NCBI GenBank assembly: GCA_003150355.1
Contig: QAMJ01000011.1
Location: 124,001-188,000 of the forward strand
Length of the DNA: 64,000 nucleotides
Direction: 5' to 3'
DNA from: Clostridiales bacterium
Lineage (GTDB): Bacteria > Bacillota > Clostridia > Oscillospirales > Oscillospiraceae
The translations under genes were made by a program, and so were the position numbers. The notes beneath the pieces were generated by a model, which was not told the DNA's origin, ran no database searches, and worked only from the letters and a program-made list of their open reading frames with translations. Below, one piece after another: positions 42,310 to 50,877 of the stretch. The number at the start of each line of letters is the position of its first letter. Within the stretch, counting starts at the first letter, position 1.

Positions 42310-42354
42310 TAATTGCCACAGAGCCAGAGGCTCTTTGGCAAAAAGATTGCGCTG
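42310..42354 (-). terminator. Hairpin after phoR, GCGCAATCTTTTTG-headed copy 2
   Basis: On the minus strand GCGCAATCTTTTTG leads into TTGCCA-AGAGCC / GGCTCT-TGGCAA (13 positions, one mismatch), then TTAAAATTTT. Probable terminator of the pst-pho operon; shares its 14-base head with 21974-21987. Confidence 0.6.
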
Positions 42355-42362
42355 TATATCAA

Positions 42363-44015
42363 TTACTTCGGGAACGTCACCTTTATCGTCGTGCCCTCGC
42401 CGGGAGTGCTCTTGAGGTCTATGCTGCCGTGATGGTACTGCACGGCATGCTTCACTATCGAAAGCCCCAGACCCGTGCCGCCGGATTCCTTGGAGCGGCT
42501 CTTGTCTGCGCGGTAGAAGCGCTCGAACACGCGCGCCTGATCCTCGGGCGCGATGCCGATGCCCGTATCGGCGACGGTGACGGCGGCTTCGCTTTCACTC
42601 TGCGTGACGCGCACCTCGACGCTCCCGCCGGGACGGTTATACTTTATGGCATTGTCGCAGAGGTTATATATTATCTCATACACCAGACGGCGCACACCGG
42701 ATATCTCCGCGCCCTCGCCGGTGAGGCTGAGCTTCACGCCCTTTTCCTCCGCCGCCGTGCGCAGGTTCTCTTCGGCTTCGGCAGCTTCGTCGTAAAGATC
42801 GACGCTCTCGCGCGGCATCTCCGCGCCCTCGTCGAGCTGGGAGAGCCTGATGATATCGCTTATCAGCGCCATAAGGCGGCTCGCCTCGCTGTGGATGTGC
42901 CCGACAAAGCGCGGCATGTCCTCCGGTTTCACAAGGCCGTTTTCGATAAGCTCCGCGCTGCCGATGATGCCCTGCAGCGGAGTCTTGAGCTCATGCGAAA
43001 CGTTCGCCGTGAACTCGCGGCGCATACGCTCGGCCTGCTCCTGCTCGGTCATGTCAAAGGCGAGGATGACCGTGCCGATGCTTCTGCCGCCGGACTCGAT
43101 GCGCGTGAGGTCGAAGCGGTAATTCCTGCCCGCGCGCTCGGAACGTATCTCCGCGTGGCCGTCGCGCATGGCCGCCTGCACCGCGCCGCTCATGGCGCTG
43201 CTGCGGTCTATCGTCAGGAAGTCCTGCCCCGCGCTGCCGTCGTCCGCGCCGAAAATTTCCTTCGCCGCGGCGTTTATGCTCAGGACATAACCGCGCTCGT
43301 CAAGCAGCACGAGCCCTTCGCGCATGCTGCCGGTGATCTGCGTGAACTCGTCCGTCCTCCGCCGCAGCTCCTTGAGCTGCCGGTCTATCTCCGTATGCTG
43401 CCGGTTTATCCGTCCAAGCAGCGGAGAAAGCTCCTCATAAGCGTCGTTATCCAGCGGATGCTCAAGGTCAAGCTCATTGAGCGGATCGACTATACGCGCC
43501 GCCACGCGCTTTGCGAGCAGCAGCGCGATTATTATCGCCGCGGCCAGCACAACGAGCATCGGCTGCATCATGCCCAGCGCGAGCACGACCGCCGTATGGC
43601 GGCTTGCCGAAATGCGCAGCACCGTGCCGTCAGACAGGCGCTTGGCGTAATATGTAGTCTTTTCCAGCAGCGTCGAGGAATAGCGTGTGCTCTCCCCTGC
43701 GCCGGTCCTGCGCGCGCCGTCGACCTCCTCGCGCCCGAGGTGGTTCTCCATTGACGAAGCGTCCGCCTGTGAATCGTATATGACCGTGCCGTCGGCGTCT
43801 ATCCACGTAAGGCGGTAGTTTGCCGACTTTGCTCGCTCCAAGTATTCCGTGCCGTCGGTCTCCACCGCGGCGGCCGCAAGCCCCAGCTCGTCATGCAGAA
43901 GCTCCTTCTGTACGCCGCCGAAGTATTCGCTCAGCACACCCAGCGTGACTATGAAGCTTGCCAGCAGGACCACCGCGGCGACAAGCGTTATAGACCTGAA
44001 AATTCTTTTCGTCAT
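42363..44015 (-). CDS. phoR: Phosphate-sensing histidine kinase PhoR
   Basis: 550 aa. Membrane segments at about 7-30 and 146-168 bracket an extracytoplasmic domain; then a PAS domain (about 225-325), the phospho-acceptor His in ANVSHELKTPLQG (H341) and an ATPase domain with NLCDNAIKYNRPGG (N-box), VADTGIGIAPEDQ (G1) and GGTGLGLSIVKHAV (G2). Context (pst, phoU, phoB) identifies it as the phosphate kinase. It overlaps phoB by four bases. Confidence 0.93.
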   Translation of the reverse strand: MTKRIFRSITLVAAVVLLASFIVTLGVLSEYFGGVQKELLHDELGLAAAAVETDGTEYLERAKSANYRLTWIDADGTVIYDSQADASSMENHLGREEVDGARRTGAGESTRYSSTLLEKTTYYAKRLSDGTVLRISASRHTAVVLALGMMQPMLVVLAAAIIIALLLAKRVAARIVDPLNELDLEHPLDNDAYEELSPLLGRINRQHTEIDRQLKELRRRTDEFTQITGSMREGLVLLDERGYVLSINAAAKEIFGADDGSAGQDFLTIDRSSAMSGAVQAAMRDGHAEIRSERAGRNYRFDLTRIESGGRSIGTVILAFDMTEQEQAERMRREFTANVSHELKTPLQGIIGSAELIENGLVKPEDMPRFVGHIHSEASRLMALISDIIRLSQLDEGAEMPRESVDLYDEAAEAEENLRTAAEEKGVKLSLTGEGAEISGVRRLVYEIIYNLCDNAIKYNRPGGSVEVRVTQSESEAAVTVADTGIGIAPEDQARVFERFYRADKSRSKESGGTGLGLSIVKHAVQYHHGSIDLKSTPGEGTTIKVTFPK

Positions 44016-44686
44016 TTCTCTGCCTCCAGACGGTAGCCGACATTGCGCACCGTCTCGATAAGGTTCCCGCAGCTGCCCAGTTTCTGCCGCAGGGTGCGGA
44101 TGTGCATATCCACCGTACGTGTTTCTCCGACAAAGTCCATGCCCCAGACGGCGTTGAAGAGCTGATCTCTCGTGAAGGCCGTGCCGGGATTCGAGAGGAA
44201 CAGCTTCAAAAGCTCAAACTCCTTATAGGTCAGCGCGACGCGCGCGCCGTCGACCGTGACCGTGTGCTCCTCGGGGTTAAGTTCAAGCGCGCCCGCGCGC
44301 AGCACCTGCGCCGGGGTTTTCGGCGCGCAGCGGCGCAGCACCGCTTTCACGCAGGACACAAGCTCCATCACCCCGAAGGGCTTCACGAGATAATAATCCG
44401 CGCCGAGGTCGAGCCCCTGTATCTTGTCATACTCCGCGCCCTTCGCCGTGGCCATAACGACGGGGATCTCGCGCAGCTCCGCTCTCGTCTTCATGCGGCG
44501 CAGAAGCTCGATGCCGTCTATCCCCGGGAGCATCACGTCGAGCACGACAAGCTCGGGTCTCTCCTTCTGCACGGCTTCCCAGAACTCCGCGCCGTCGGCA
44601 AATCCCTCGGCCTCAAAGCCCGTGGACTGTAAGGCGTACACCTCGATATCCCGGATACTCGCATCGTCCTCAACGCACCAGATCAT
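44012..44686 (-). CDS. phoB: Response regulator PhoB/PhoP-type
   Basis: 224 aa from ATG 44686 (GGAGAG upstream). Receiver domain with D50 in VVLDVMLPG and the conserved Lys in YYLVKPF; C-terminal OmpR-type winged helix (LTYKEFELLKLFLSNPGTAFTRDQL, TVDMHIRTLRQKL). It should bind the Pho boxes before pstS. Six bases after phoU. Confidence 0.93.
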   Translation of the reverse strand: MIWCVEDDASIRDIEVYALQSTGFEAEGFADGAEFWEAVQKERPELVVLDVMLPGIDGIELLRRMKTRAELREIPVVMATAKGAEYDKIQGLDLGADYYLVKPFGVMELVSCVKAVLRRCAPKTPAQVLRAGALELNPEEHTVTVDGARVALTYKEFELLKLFLSNPGTAFTRDQLFNAVWGMDFVGETRTVDMHIRTLRQKLGSCGNLIETVRNVGYRLEAEK

Positions 44687-44691
44687 AAGCT

Positions 44692-45336
44692 TTACTCTCC
44701 CCTGTGTACTCCCGTCACGGAAAAGATCACCCACTCGGCAATGTTCACCGCGTGGTCGCCTATCCGCTCGAAGTATTTTGCGATCATCAGCAGGTCGAGC
44801 GCGTACTCCCCGTCGTCGGGGTCCTTGGCTATCTTGGCGATAAGCTTGCTCTTTACCTGCAGGAAGTATTCATCGACGATATCGTCCTCGTCGACGACCT
44901 TCTCCGCAAGTATTGTATCATGTTTTACGTAAGCGTCAATGCTTTCCGTGACCATGTGTATCGCGGCCTTGGCCATTTCGGTGAGGGTGACATAGTCCTC
45001 GGGGTTGTGCCCGTCGATAAAGCCGATGATATCGGCGATCTCCTCGGCCTGATCTCCGATACGCTCAAGGTCGGTTATCATCTTGAGCGCGGCGGATATC
45101 TGCCGCAGGTCGCGCGCGACCGGCTGCTGCTGTAAAAGCAGTCTCAGGCACAGCGCCTCTATCTCCCGCTCCTTGCGGTCAATGTCCGCCGAGAGCGGCG
45201 CGACCTTTGCCGCAAGCTTCATGTCAGCCTCGGTCAGCGCCTTTGAAGCGAGGGCGATGACCTCTTCGCACTGCGCGCCCATCTCTATCATCTCACGGTT
45301 GAGCTGGGCAAGCTGTTCATCAAAACGGCTCCTCAT
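44692..45336 (-). CDS. phoU: Phosphate transport regulator PhoU
   Basis: 214 aa, all-helical, two PhoU repeats with RDLRQISAALKMITDLERIGDQAEEIAD (first) and DLLMIAKYFERIGDHAVNIAEWV (second). Connects Pst transport state to PhoR. Its start overlaps the pstB stop. Confidence 0.95.
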   Translation of the reverse strand: MRSRFDEQLAQLNREMIEMGAQCEEVIALASKALTEADMKLAAKVAPLSADIDRKEREIEALCLRLLLQQQPVARDLRQISAALKMITDLERIGDQAEEIADIIGFIDGHNPEDYVTLTEMAKAAIHMVTESIDAYVKHDTILAEKVVDEDDIVDEYFLQVKSKLIAKIAKDPDDGEYALDLLMIAKYFERIGDHAVNIAEWVIFSVTGVHRGE

Positions 45337-46103
45337 TATCCGAACCTCCCCGTTATATAATCTTCGGTCCTCTTGTCCTCCGGCTGGGAGAATATGTGCT
45401 CAGTCCCGCCGTATTCTATCAGCTCTCCTAAGAGGAAGAAAGCCGTGCTGTCAGAGATTCGCACTGCCTGCTGCATGTTGTGCGTGACGATGACGATGGT
45501 GTATTTTTCCTTGAGCTGCGCTGCAAGCTCCTCGATCTTCGAGGTGGAGATCGGGTCGAGGGCGCTCGTCGGCTCGTCCATCAGCAGCACATCCGGTTCG
45601 ACCGCGAGCGCGCGGGCGATGCAGAGTCTCTGCTGCTGGCCGCCCGAGAGACCGAGCGCGTTCTTCTTGAGCCTGTCCTTGACTTCGTCCCAGATCGCCG
45701 CGCCGCGCAGGGAGCGCTCGACTATCTCGTCCAGCCGCGCGCGGTTCTTGATGCCGTGCGTGCGCGGGCCGTAGGCGATATTATCGTAGATGCTCATGGG
45801 GAAGGGGTTCGGCTTCTGGAACACCATGCCGACCTGACGGCGCAGCTCGTTGACGTCCGCCGAGGGGTCGTAGATATCCTCGCCCTTATACTTCACGCTG
45901 CCGGTGATCTTCACACCGGGGATGAGGTCGTTCATGCGGTTGAGCGTTTTGAGAAACGTGGACTTGCCGCAGCCGGATGGGCCTATGAGCGCGGTTATGC
46001 TCTTTTCGGGAATGTCGATGCTGACATCGTGCAGCGCCTGATGCGTGCCGTACCATAGGCAGAGATCGTCGGCCTTTATTATACTGTTCTTATCCTGCGT
46101 CAT
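45336..46103 (-). CDS. pstB: Phosphate ABC transporter ATPase
   Basis: 255 aa. Walker A GPSGCGKST (41-49), Q-loop VFQKPNPFPMSIYDNIAYGPRTHG (typical of PstB), signature LSGGQQQRLCIARAL, Walker B VLLMDEPTSALDP. Energises phosphate import through PstCA. Overlaps pstA by four bases. Confidence 0.97.
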   Translation of the reverse strand: MTQDKNSIIKADDLCLWYGTHQALHDVSIDIPEKSITALIGPSGCGKSTFLKTLNRMNDLIPGVKITGSVKYKGEDIYDPSADVNELRRQVGMVFQKPNPFPMSIYDNIAYGPRTHGIKNRARLDEIVERSLRGAAIWDEVKDRLKKNALGLSGGQQQRLCIARALAVEPDVLLMDEPTSALDPISTSKIEELAAQLKEKYTIVIVTHNMQQAVRISDSTAFFLLGELIEYGGTEHIFSQPEDKRTEDYITGRFG

Positions 46104-46963
46104 AAGCTCTTCTTCCTTTTGAAATATCTTTCGACCAGCGCCGCGGCGAGGTTTATCAGCAGCGTCAGTATCATGAGTATAGCGGCAATGGCAAAGGCGA
46201 CTTCAAACTCACCCTGCTCCTTTGCGTAGACATACAGCGCGACCGTGAGCGTCGCGCCCGCACCGGCAAGACCGTCGAACAGGCCGTTGAGCGCATGGGC
46301 AAAGCCCGCCGTGAACAGCAGCGCCGCGGATTCGCCGAGGATGCGCCCGACCGAGAGGATGCAGCCGGTTATAACGCCGTCGATACAGCCGGGGAACACG
46401 ACCGTGCGTATCACGCGCCACTTGCCTGCGCCGAGGCCGAAAGCGCCCTCGCGGTAGCTCTGCGGGACGGTTTTTAAACTCTCCTGCGTCGTGCGCATTA
46501 TCGTCGGCAGGTTCATGATGACAAGCGTCAGCGCACCGGCCATCAGGGAGGTCTGCATACCGAGGAACTGGCAGAAGAACAGCATGCTCACAAGGCCGTA
46601 GATTATCGACGGTATGCCCGAGAGCGTCTCCGCCGCGTATTCGATAGCCGCGACGAGCTTCTTGTTTGAAGCGTACTCGGTCAGATATATCGCCGCGCCG
46701 ACGCCCAGCGGCAGAACGTACACGAGCGAAGCGAGAACGATATAGAGCGTATTGAGGATATCCGGCAGGATGCCGATGGAGTTTGTAAGATAGCTCGGCT
46801 TTGTAGAGAGCAGCTTCCATGTCACGTTCGGCAGGCCCTTATAGAGCACATACCCGATCATGAACAGCACCAGCGCCGCCGTGAGGAGCGCGGCAAGCGT
46901 CATAAGTGCGCGCATCGTGACGATATATGCCCGGCGCTTACCGGAGAATTTATGCTTGAGCAT
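46100..46963 (-). CDS. pstA: Phosphate ABC transporter permease PstA
   Basis: 287 aa, about six membrane segments. ILPDILNTLYIVLASLVYVLPLGVGAAIYLTEYA and the EAA-type loop REGAFGLGAGKWRVIRTVVFPGCIDGVITG contact PstB. Forms the channel with PstC. Confidence 0.96.
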   Translation of the reverse strand: MLKHKFSGKRRAYIVTMRALMTLAALLTAALVLFMIGYVLYKGLPNVTWKLLSTKPSYLTNSIGILPDILNTLYIVLASLVYVLPLGVGAAIYLTEYASNKKLVAAIEYAAETLSGIPSIIYGLVSMLFFCQFLGMQTSLMAGALTLVIMNLPTIMRTTQESLKTVPQSYREGAFGLGAGKWRVIRTVVFPGCIDGVITGCILSVGRILGESAALLFTAGFAHALNGLFDGLAGAGATLTVALYVYAKEQGEFEVAFAIAAILMILTLLINLAAALVERYFKRKKSL

Positions 46964-46965
46964 CC

Positions 46966-47835
46966 TCAGTTCCCCTCCTTATCGCGCTTGAGGAAGAAGT
47001 TGAGCGCGGCGTTTATCAGCATGATGAACAGGAACAGCACCAGCGCTATCGAGAACAGCGCCTGACGCTGGAGGCCGCTTGAATAGCTCATCTCGCTTGC
47101 GACCGCCGTCGTGAGAAAGCGCACGCTCTGGAACAGCTCCGGCATGTTCGGGACGTTGCCGGACACCATCATCACCGCCATCGCCTCGCCTATCGCGCGG
47201 CCGACGCCGAGGACGACCGCCGCGGCAATGCCGCTCTTTGCCGCCGGGACGGAGACGCGGAACCATGTCTCCTCGGGCGTCGCGCCGAGGGCGAGGGATG
47301 CATCCTCATACTCACCCGGCACAGCCTCAAGCGCCGTGACCGAGACCTTGATTATCGACGGCAGGATCATTATCGCGAGCACGATGATCGCCGCGAGCAG
47401 GCTTGCTCCGTCGGGGACATTGAATATCTTCCTTATCCCCGGCACGAGCACCAGCATGCCCACAAGGCCGTAGACGACCGAGGGGATGCCCGCAAGCAGG
47501 CTGACCGCCGAGCCCATGACCGCCTTTATCCTTGGCGGCGCGGCCTTCGCAAGGTACACCGCCGTCATGAAGCCAATAGGCACGCCGAGCAGTATCGCCC
47601 CCGCCGTGCCGTAAACGCTTGTGAGGATGAACGGGAGTATGCCGTAGCTTGGCTCCGCCGCGGTCGAGGCCCACTTCGTCCCGAGCAGGAACGGGATAAG
47701 CCCTATCTCGCGTATCGCCGGTATACCGGAAATGACCAGATACACCGTGATGAGCAGCACGCACCCGACCGTTATCAGGCCGAGCAGGAGGAACACCCCG
47801 TGTATTATATTTTCAAAAGCTCTGTTGCTCTTCAT
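46966..47835 (-). CDS. pstC: Phosphate ABC transporter permease PstC
   Basis: 289 aa from ATG 47835 (GGAGAAG upstream; the frame is open 14 codons further up but those residues overlap the hairpin region). About six membrane segments; the EAA loop is EDASLALGATPEETWFRVSVPAAKSGI. Preceded by two alternative hairpins at 47857-47929. Confidence 0.95.
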   Translation of the reverse strand: MKSNRAFENIIHGVFLLLGLITVGCVLLITVYLVISGIPAIREIGLIPFLLGTKWASTAAEPSYGILPFILTSVYGTAGAILLGVPIGFMTAVYLAKAAPPRIKAVMGSAVSLLAGIPSVVYGLVGMLVLVPGIRKIFNVPDGASLLAAIIVLAIMILPSIIKVSVTALEAVPGEYEDASLALGATPEETWFRVSVPAAKSGIAAAVVLGVGRAIGEAMAVMMVSGNVPNMPELFQSVRFLTTAVASEMSYSSGLQRQALFSIALVLFLFIMLINAALNFFLKRDKEGN

Positions 47836-47856
47836 TAAATCTTCTCCGATCTGCTC

Positions 47857-47929
47857 CCTTGGTTTATCAAAACACACCGATACTTCAATATGCTTTGATA
47901 AACCAAGGCGGTGTTTGACCGCCTTGGTT
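47857..47929 (-). promoter_or_regulatory. Mutually exclusive hairpins between pstS and pstC
   Basis: Three arms in transcript order: a, AACCAAGGCGGT (plus 47918-47929); b, ACCGCCTTGGTTTATCAAA (plus 47894-47912); c, TTTGATAAACCAAGG (plus 47857-47871). Arm b pairs perfectly with a (12 bp) or with c (15 bp). Arm c lies just before the pstC ribosome site. Confidence 0.7.
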
Positions 47930-47941
47930 TTTTCGGGATAA

Positions 47942-48799
47942 TTACTTCGCTACTGCGACTGCACCGGCTGCCGCGATGAGGTCTGCTGCATCAGCGGAGG
48001 TGGCGTAATCGAAGAAGGCCTGCGCAGCAGTGCTGAGCTCAGCGCCGTCCTTAGTGACGAGGACGAAGGGGCGCTGGATAACATAGCTGCCGTCCTTGAC
48101 GGTGTCCTCGGTCGGGGCGATGCCGCCGACGGTCAGAGCCTTGACGTTGTCCTTAAGAGCTGCGAGGGAAGCGTAGCCGATGGCGTCGGGGTTCGTGGAG
48201 ACGGTGGTGATAACGTCACCGGTGGAGGTCAGCTCCTGACGGTACTTGCAGGAATCCTTGGTGTCGGTGATGGACTCGAAGCCGTCGCGGGTGCCGCTGC
48301 CGGCTTCACGGCCGATGAGAACGATCTCGGCGTCGTTGCCGCCGACTTCTTTCCAGTTGGTGATCTCGCCGGTGTAGATCTTCGCGATGGTCTCAACGTC
48401 GAGGTCGGAGACGGGGTTTGCGGGGTTCACGATAACGGCGATGCCGTCGAGGGCAAGGACGGTCTCCTTGAGGCCGGAGGCCTTCTCATCGTCCTTCAGT
48501 GCGCGGGAGGACAGGCCGATGTCGCAGCGGCCTTCGCCGACGGCGGTGATGCCGGAGCCGGAACCGGTCGGGTTATAGGTGAAAGTAACGCCCTTGTTCT
48601 GCTCCATGAAGGCTTCGCCCAGTGCGCCGATGACCTTCTCCATAGAGGTGGAGCCGTCGGTCGCGACGGTGCCGCTCAGTTCTGCGGGAGCTTCGGAAGC
48701 GGGAGCGGTCGTGGTATCCGGGGCAGCGGAGCTGCCGCAGCCAGCCAGAAGCGCCAGTGCAAGGACTGCAGCAAGTGCTATACTGATGATCTTTTTCAT
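47942..48799 (-). CDS. pstS: Phosphate-binding lipoprotein PstS
   Basis: 285 aa from ATG 48799 (AAGGAG upstream). Signal peptide with lipobox LLAGC. Mature part has phosphate-binding segments TDGSTSMEKVI, TGSGSGITAVGEGRCDIGLSSR and GREAGSGTRDGFE. First gene of the operon, behind Pho boxes. Confidence 0.96.
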   Translation of the reverse strand: MKKIISIALAAVLALALLAGCGSSAAPDTTTAPASEAPAELSGTVATDGSTSMEKVIGALGEAFMEQNKGVTFTYNPTGSGSGITAVGEGRCDIGLSSRALKDDEKASGLKETVLALDGIAVIVNPANPVSDLDVETIAKIYTGEITNWKEVGGNDAEIVLIGREAGSGTRDGFESITDTKDSCKYRQELTSTGDVITTVSTNPDAIGYASLAALKDNVKALTVGGIAPTEDTVKDGSYVIQRPFVLVTKDGAELSTAAQAFFDYATSADAADLIAAAGAVAVAK

Positions 48800-48869
48800 T
48801 TTTCGTTTCTCCTTTTGTTCTTCCAATATGAGAACACTCATTTCTTCTTTGTAGTCTTTCATGCTACGG

Positions 48870-48929
48870 CTATAATAATAGCGTCACCACGTAAAATGAA
48901 AAATCGCGCTCATGTAAAATACATGTAAA
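48870..48929 (-). promoter_or_regulatory. Pho boxes and promoter of the pst-pho operon
   Basis: On the minus strand TTTACA (plus 48924-48929), TTTACA (plus 48913-48918) exactly 11 bases on, and TTTACG (plus 48890-48895) two turns further, then a -10-like TATTAT near plus 48873-48880. Matches the TTAACA-type repeats with 11-base period bound by PhoP in Firmicutes. No good -35, as expected for an activator-dependent promoter. Confidence 0.75.
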
Positions 48930-48946
48930 GCGCGATAAGTCCAAGG

Positions 48947-48975
48947 TTGAAAGCCTACTAAAAACATGGTAATAT
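48947..48975 (+). promoter_or_regulatory. Promoter of the Rrf2 gene
   Basis: TTGAAA (48947-48952), 17-base spacer, TAATAT (48970-48975). Confidence 0.62.
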
Positions 48976-49005
48976 AGGTGTATAAAACGATCGAGGTGTT
49001 TTGAT

Positions 49006-49443
49006 TTGAAGATTTCCACAAAGGGGCGCTATGCGCTGCGTATGCTTCTCGACCTCGCGGAGCATCAGAACTGCGGGTACATTGCGCTCAAGGACATTGC
49101 CGAGCGTCAGGGCATATCCAAGAAATATCTGGAGCAGATCATACCGATGTATAATCGCTCAGGTATCCTTAAAACCGAACGCGGCTCGCAGGGTGGCTAC
49201 CAGCTCGCCAAGTCTCCGGAGACGCTGACGGTCGGGGAGATACTGCGCTTCACGGAGGGCGACCTCGCCCCCGTCGCCTGCGCCGGTGAGGAGACGCCGG
49301 TTTGTACGCGCAGCGCGGACTGTGCCGTGCTCCCGGTCTGGCAGGGGCTGTACAAGGTGATAAACGAGTATCTTGACAGCATCACACTTCAGGATATCAT
49401 GGATCAGCACCGCGCTAACCCGGCGGACGACTATATGATATAA
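49006..49443 (+). CDS. Rrf2-family regulator with IscR-like cysteine triad
   Basis: 145 aa from TTG 49006 (GAGGTG upstream): MKISTKGRYALRMLLDLAEH is the Rrf2 start. Winged helix with IAERQGISKKYLEQII and TERGSQGGYQLAKSPETLTVGEILR. Cysteines at 92, 100 and 106 match the place of the [2Fe-2S] ligands of IscR (92, 98, 104), so cluster or cysteine-status sensing is possible; CymR lacks this triad. cysK and mnmA lie nearby but it is co-oriented only with the nitrilase gene, 15 bases downstream. Confidence 0.88.
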   Translation: MKISTKGRYALRMLLDLAEHQNCGYIALKDIAERQGISKKYLEQIIPMYNRSGILKTERGSQGGYQLAKSPETLTVGEILRFTEGDLAPVACAGEETPVCTRSADCAVLPVWQGLYKVINEYLDSITLQDIMDQHRANPADDYMI

Positions 49444-49458
49444 GGAAATGGATCAATT

Positions 49459-50379
49459 ATGAAAGATGTTAAGAGCACTTGCAGGATAGCATTGGTGCAG
49501 GCAGAGCCTGTGATGTTCGATAAAGCTGCGGGCCTTGAAAAGGCGCTGCTGTACATTGACGAAGCCGCCGCGCAGAAGCCCGACCTCATAGTTTTCCCGG
49601 AGCTGTTCATACCGGGCTATCCCATCGGGATGAACTTCGGCTTCAGCATGGGCAAGCGCAACGCCGACGGCCGCAAGGACTGGAAGCACTACTATGACGC
49701 ATCCATCGTCGCAGGTGAGGCGGAGTTTCAGCAGCTCGCCGAGGCGGCGAAAAGAACGGGCGCGTACATCAGCCTCGGCTTTTCCGAGCGCGACGCCGTG
49801 ATAGGCACGCTCTATAACAGCAACGTCATCTTTGAACCGGACGGCTCGTATAAAATTCACCGCAAGCTCAAGCCCACCGGCTCTGAGCGCCTTGTCTGGG
49901 GCGACGCGAACAAGGACTATTTCCCGATAACGGAGACCCCGTGGGGGCCAGTCGGCAGCCTTATCTGCTGGGAAAGCTATATGCCGCTTGCGCGCGTGGC
50001 GCTCTACCAGAAAGGCATCACCATTTACATCTCCCCGAACACCAACGACAACCCCGAGTGGCAGGCAACGATCCAGCACATCGCCATCGAGGGCAAGTGC
50101 TACTTCATTAACTCTGACATGATAGTCCGGCGCAGCTCCTACCCCGCCGATATCCACGAGCGTGAGATGGTCGAGCAGCTGCCCGAGTACGTGTGCCGCG
50201 GCGGCAGCTGCGTCATCGACCCCTACGGGCACTATGCGACACAGCCGGTCTGGGACGAAGAGACGATAATCTACGCCGACCTTGACATGAATCTCCCCGC
50301 CGCCTGCAAGATGGAGCATGACGCCGTCGGGCACTACGCGCGCCCCGACGTGCTTGAGCTGATCGTCAACGAGAAGTAA
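49459..50379 (+). CDS. Nitrilase (carbon-nitrogen hydrolase)
   Basis: 306 aa. Catalytic triad E48 (FPELFIPGYPIG), K136 (HRKLKPT) and C170 (SLICWESYMPLAR). The ICWES-type cysteine motif and the FPELF..GYPIG segment place it in branch 1 (true nitrilases, nitrile to acid plus ammonia) rather than the amidase branches. The natural substrate is not evident. Cytoplasmic. Probably co-transcribed with the Rrf2 gene. Confidence 0.88.
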   Translation: MKDVKSTCRIALVQAEPVMFDKAAGLEKALLYIDEAAAQKPDLIVFPELFIPGYPIGMNFGFSMGKRNADGRKDWKHYYDASIVAGEAEFQQLAEAAKRTGAYISLGFSERDAVIGTLYNSNVIFEPDGSYKIHRKLKPTGSERLVWGDANKDYFPITETPWGPVGSLICWESYMPLARVALYQKGITIYISPNTNDNPEWQATIQHIAIEGKCYFINSDMIVRRSSYPADIHEREMVEQLPEYVCRGGSCVIDPYGHYATQPVWDEETIIYADLDMNLPAACKMEHDAVGHYARPDVLELIVNEK

Positions 50380-50416
50380 GGGCAAAGAGAATGCCGCATA
50401 TTCTGACGGCAAAAAA

Positions 50417-50698
50417 GTGGACATTGGAAAGATGAAAGTGGACATTCAGTGTAAAAAAGTGGACATTGAAAGTGGACTTTCGGAGAAAGGCTTCTCTGCG
50501 AAAACAATTATCCATAGCCGCAGGCTCTTTGATAAGTTTGGCTATGACGAAGTTTTTGGCCGAAGTGCCGTTACAGAGCTCCTTGAACTGAAAAACTCCG
50601 GCGCATCCAAGCTCCTTTCCTCTCTGCTCCGGGCAGATATTATTGAGCCCGTATCCGGTCACGGAAAGGGAAAGTATAAATTTAAAAAAGGTACGTGA
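50417..50698 (+). pseudogene. C-terminal remnant of an AAA-4/AlbA_2-type regulator
   Basis: 93 codons. The front is a seven-codon repeat, VDIGKMK-VDIQCKK-VDIESGL, from GTGGACATT units at 50417, 50438 and 50459; then a winged-helix-like end with VFGRSAVTELLELKNSGASK and a final VSGHGKGKYKF. As I recall, that ending closes ATP-binding regulators of several hundred residues, so this is most likely a fragment whose ATPase part is lost. No ribosome site. It could still be expressed as a short protein. Confidence 0.5.
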
Positions 50699-50703
50699 CT
50701 GAA

Positions 50704-50877
50704 ATGGCGATAACCTTACTCGCGTCGCTTATCATCATGGCGGCGTACTTTCTCCTGCTGTACGGCGGAGTCGGCGGGCCGCATCAGTTCGGCTACAACA
50801 AGAAGACGCATATCCTGCACTTTGTGATATATATCCCCGCCTGCGCCGTGCTCGCGTGGATATGCACACTGCTATGA
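50704..50877 (+). CDS. Small two-helix membrane protein
   Basis: 57 aa from ATG 50704: MAITLLASLIIMAAYFLLLY, then GGVGGPHQFGYNKKTHILHF and a second hydrophobic segment. The ribosome site is weak, but its stop overlaps the next start by four bases (ATGA), which supports a real gene. Function unknown. Confidence 0.55.
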   Translation: MAITLLASLIIMAAYFLLLYGGVGGPHQFGYNKKTHILHFVIYIPACAVLAWICTLL

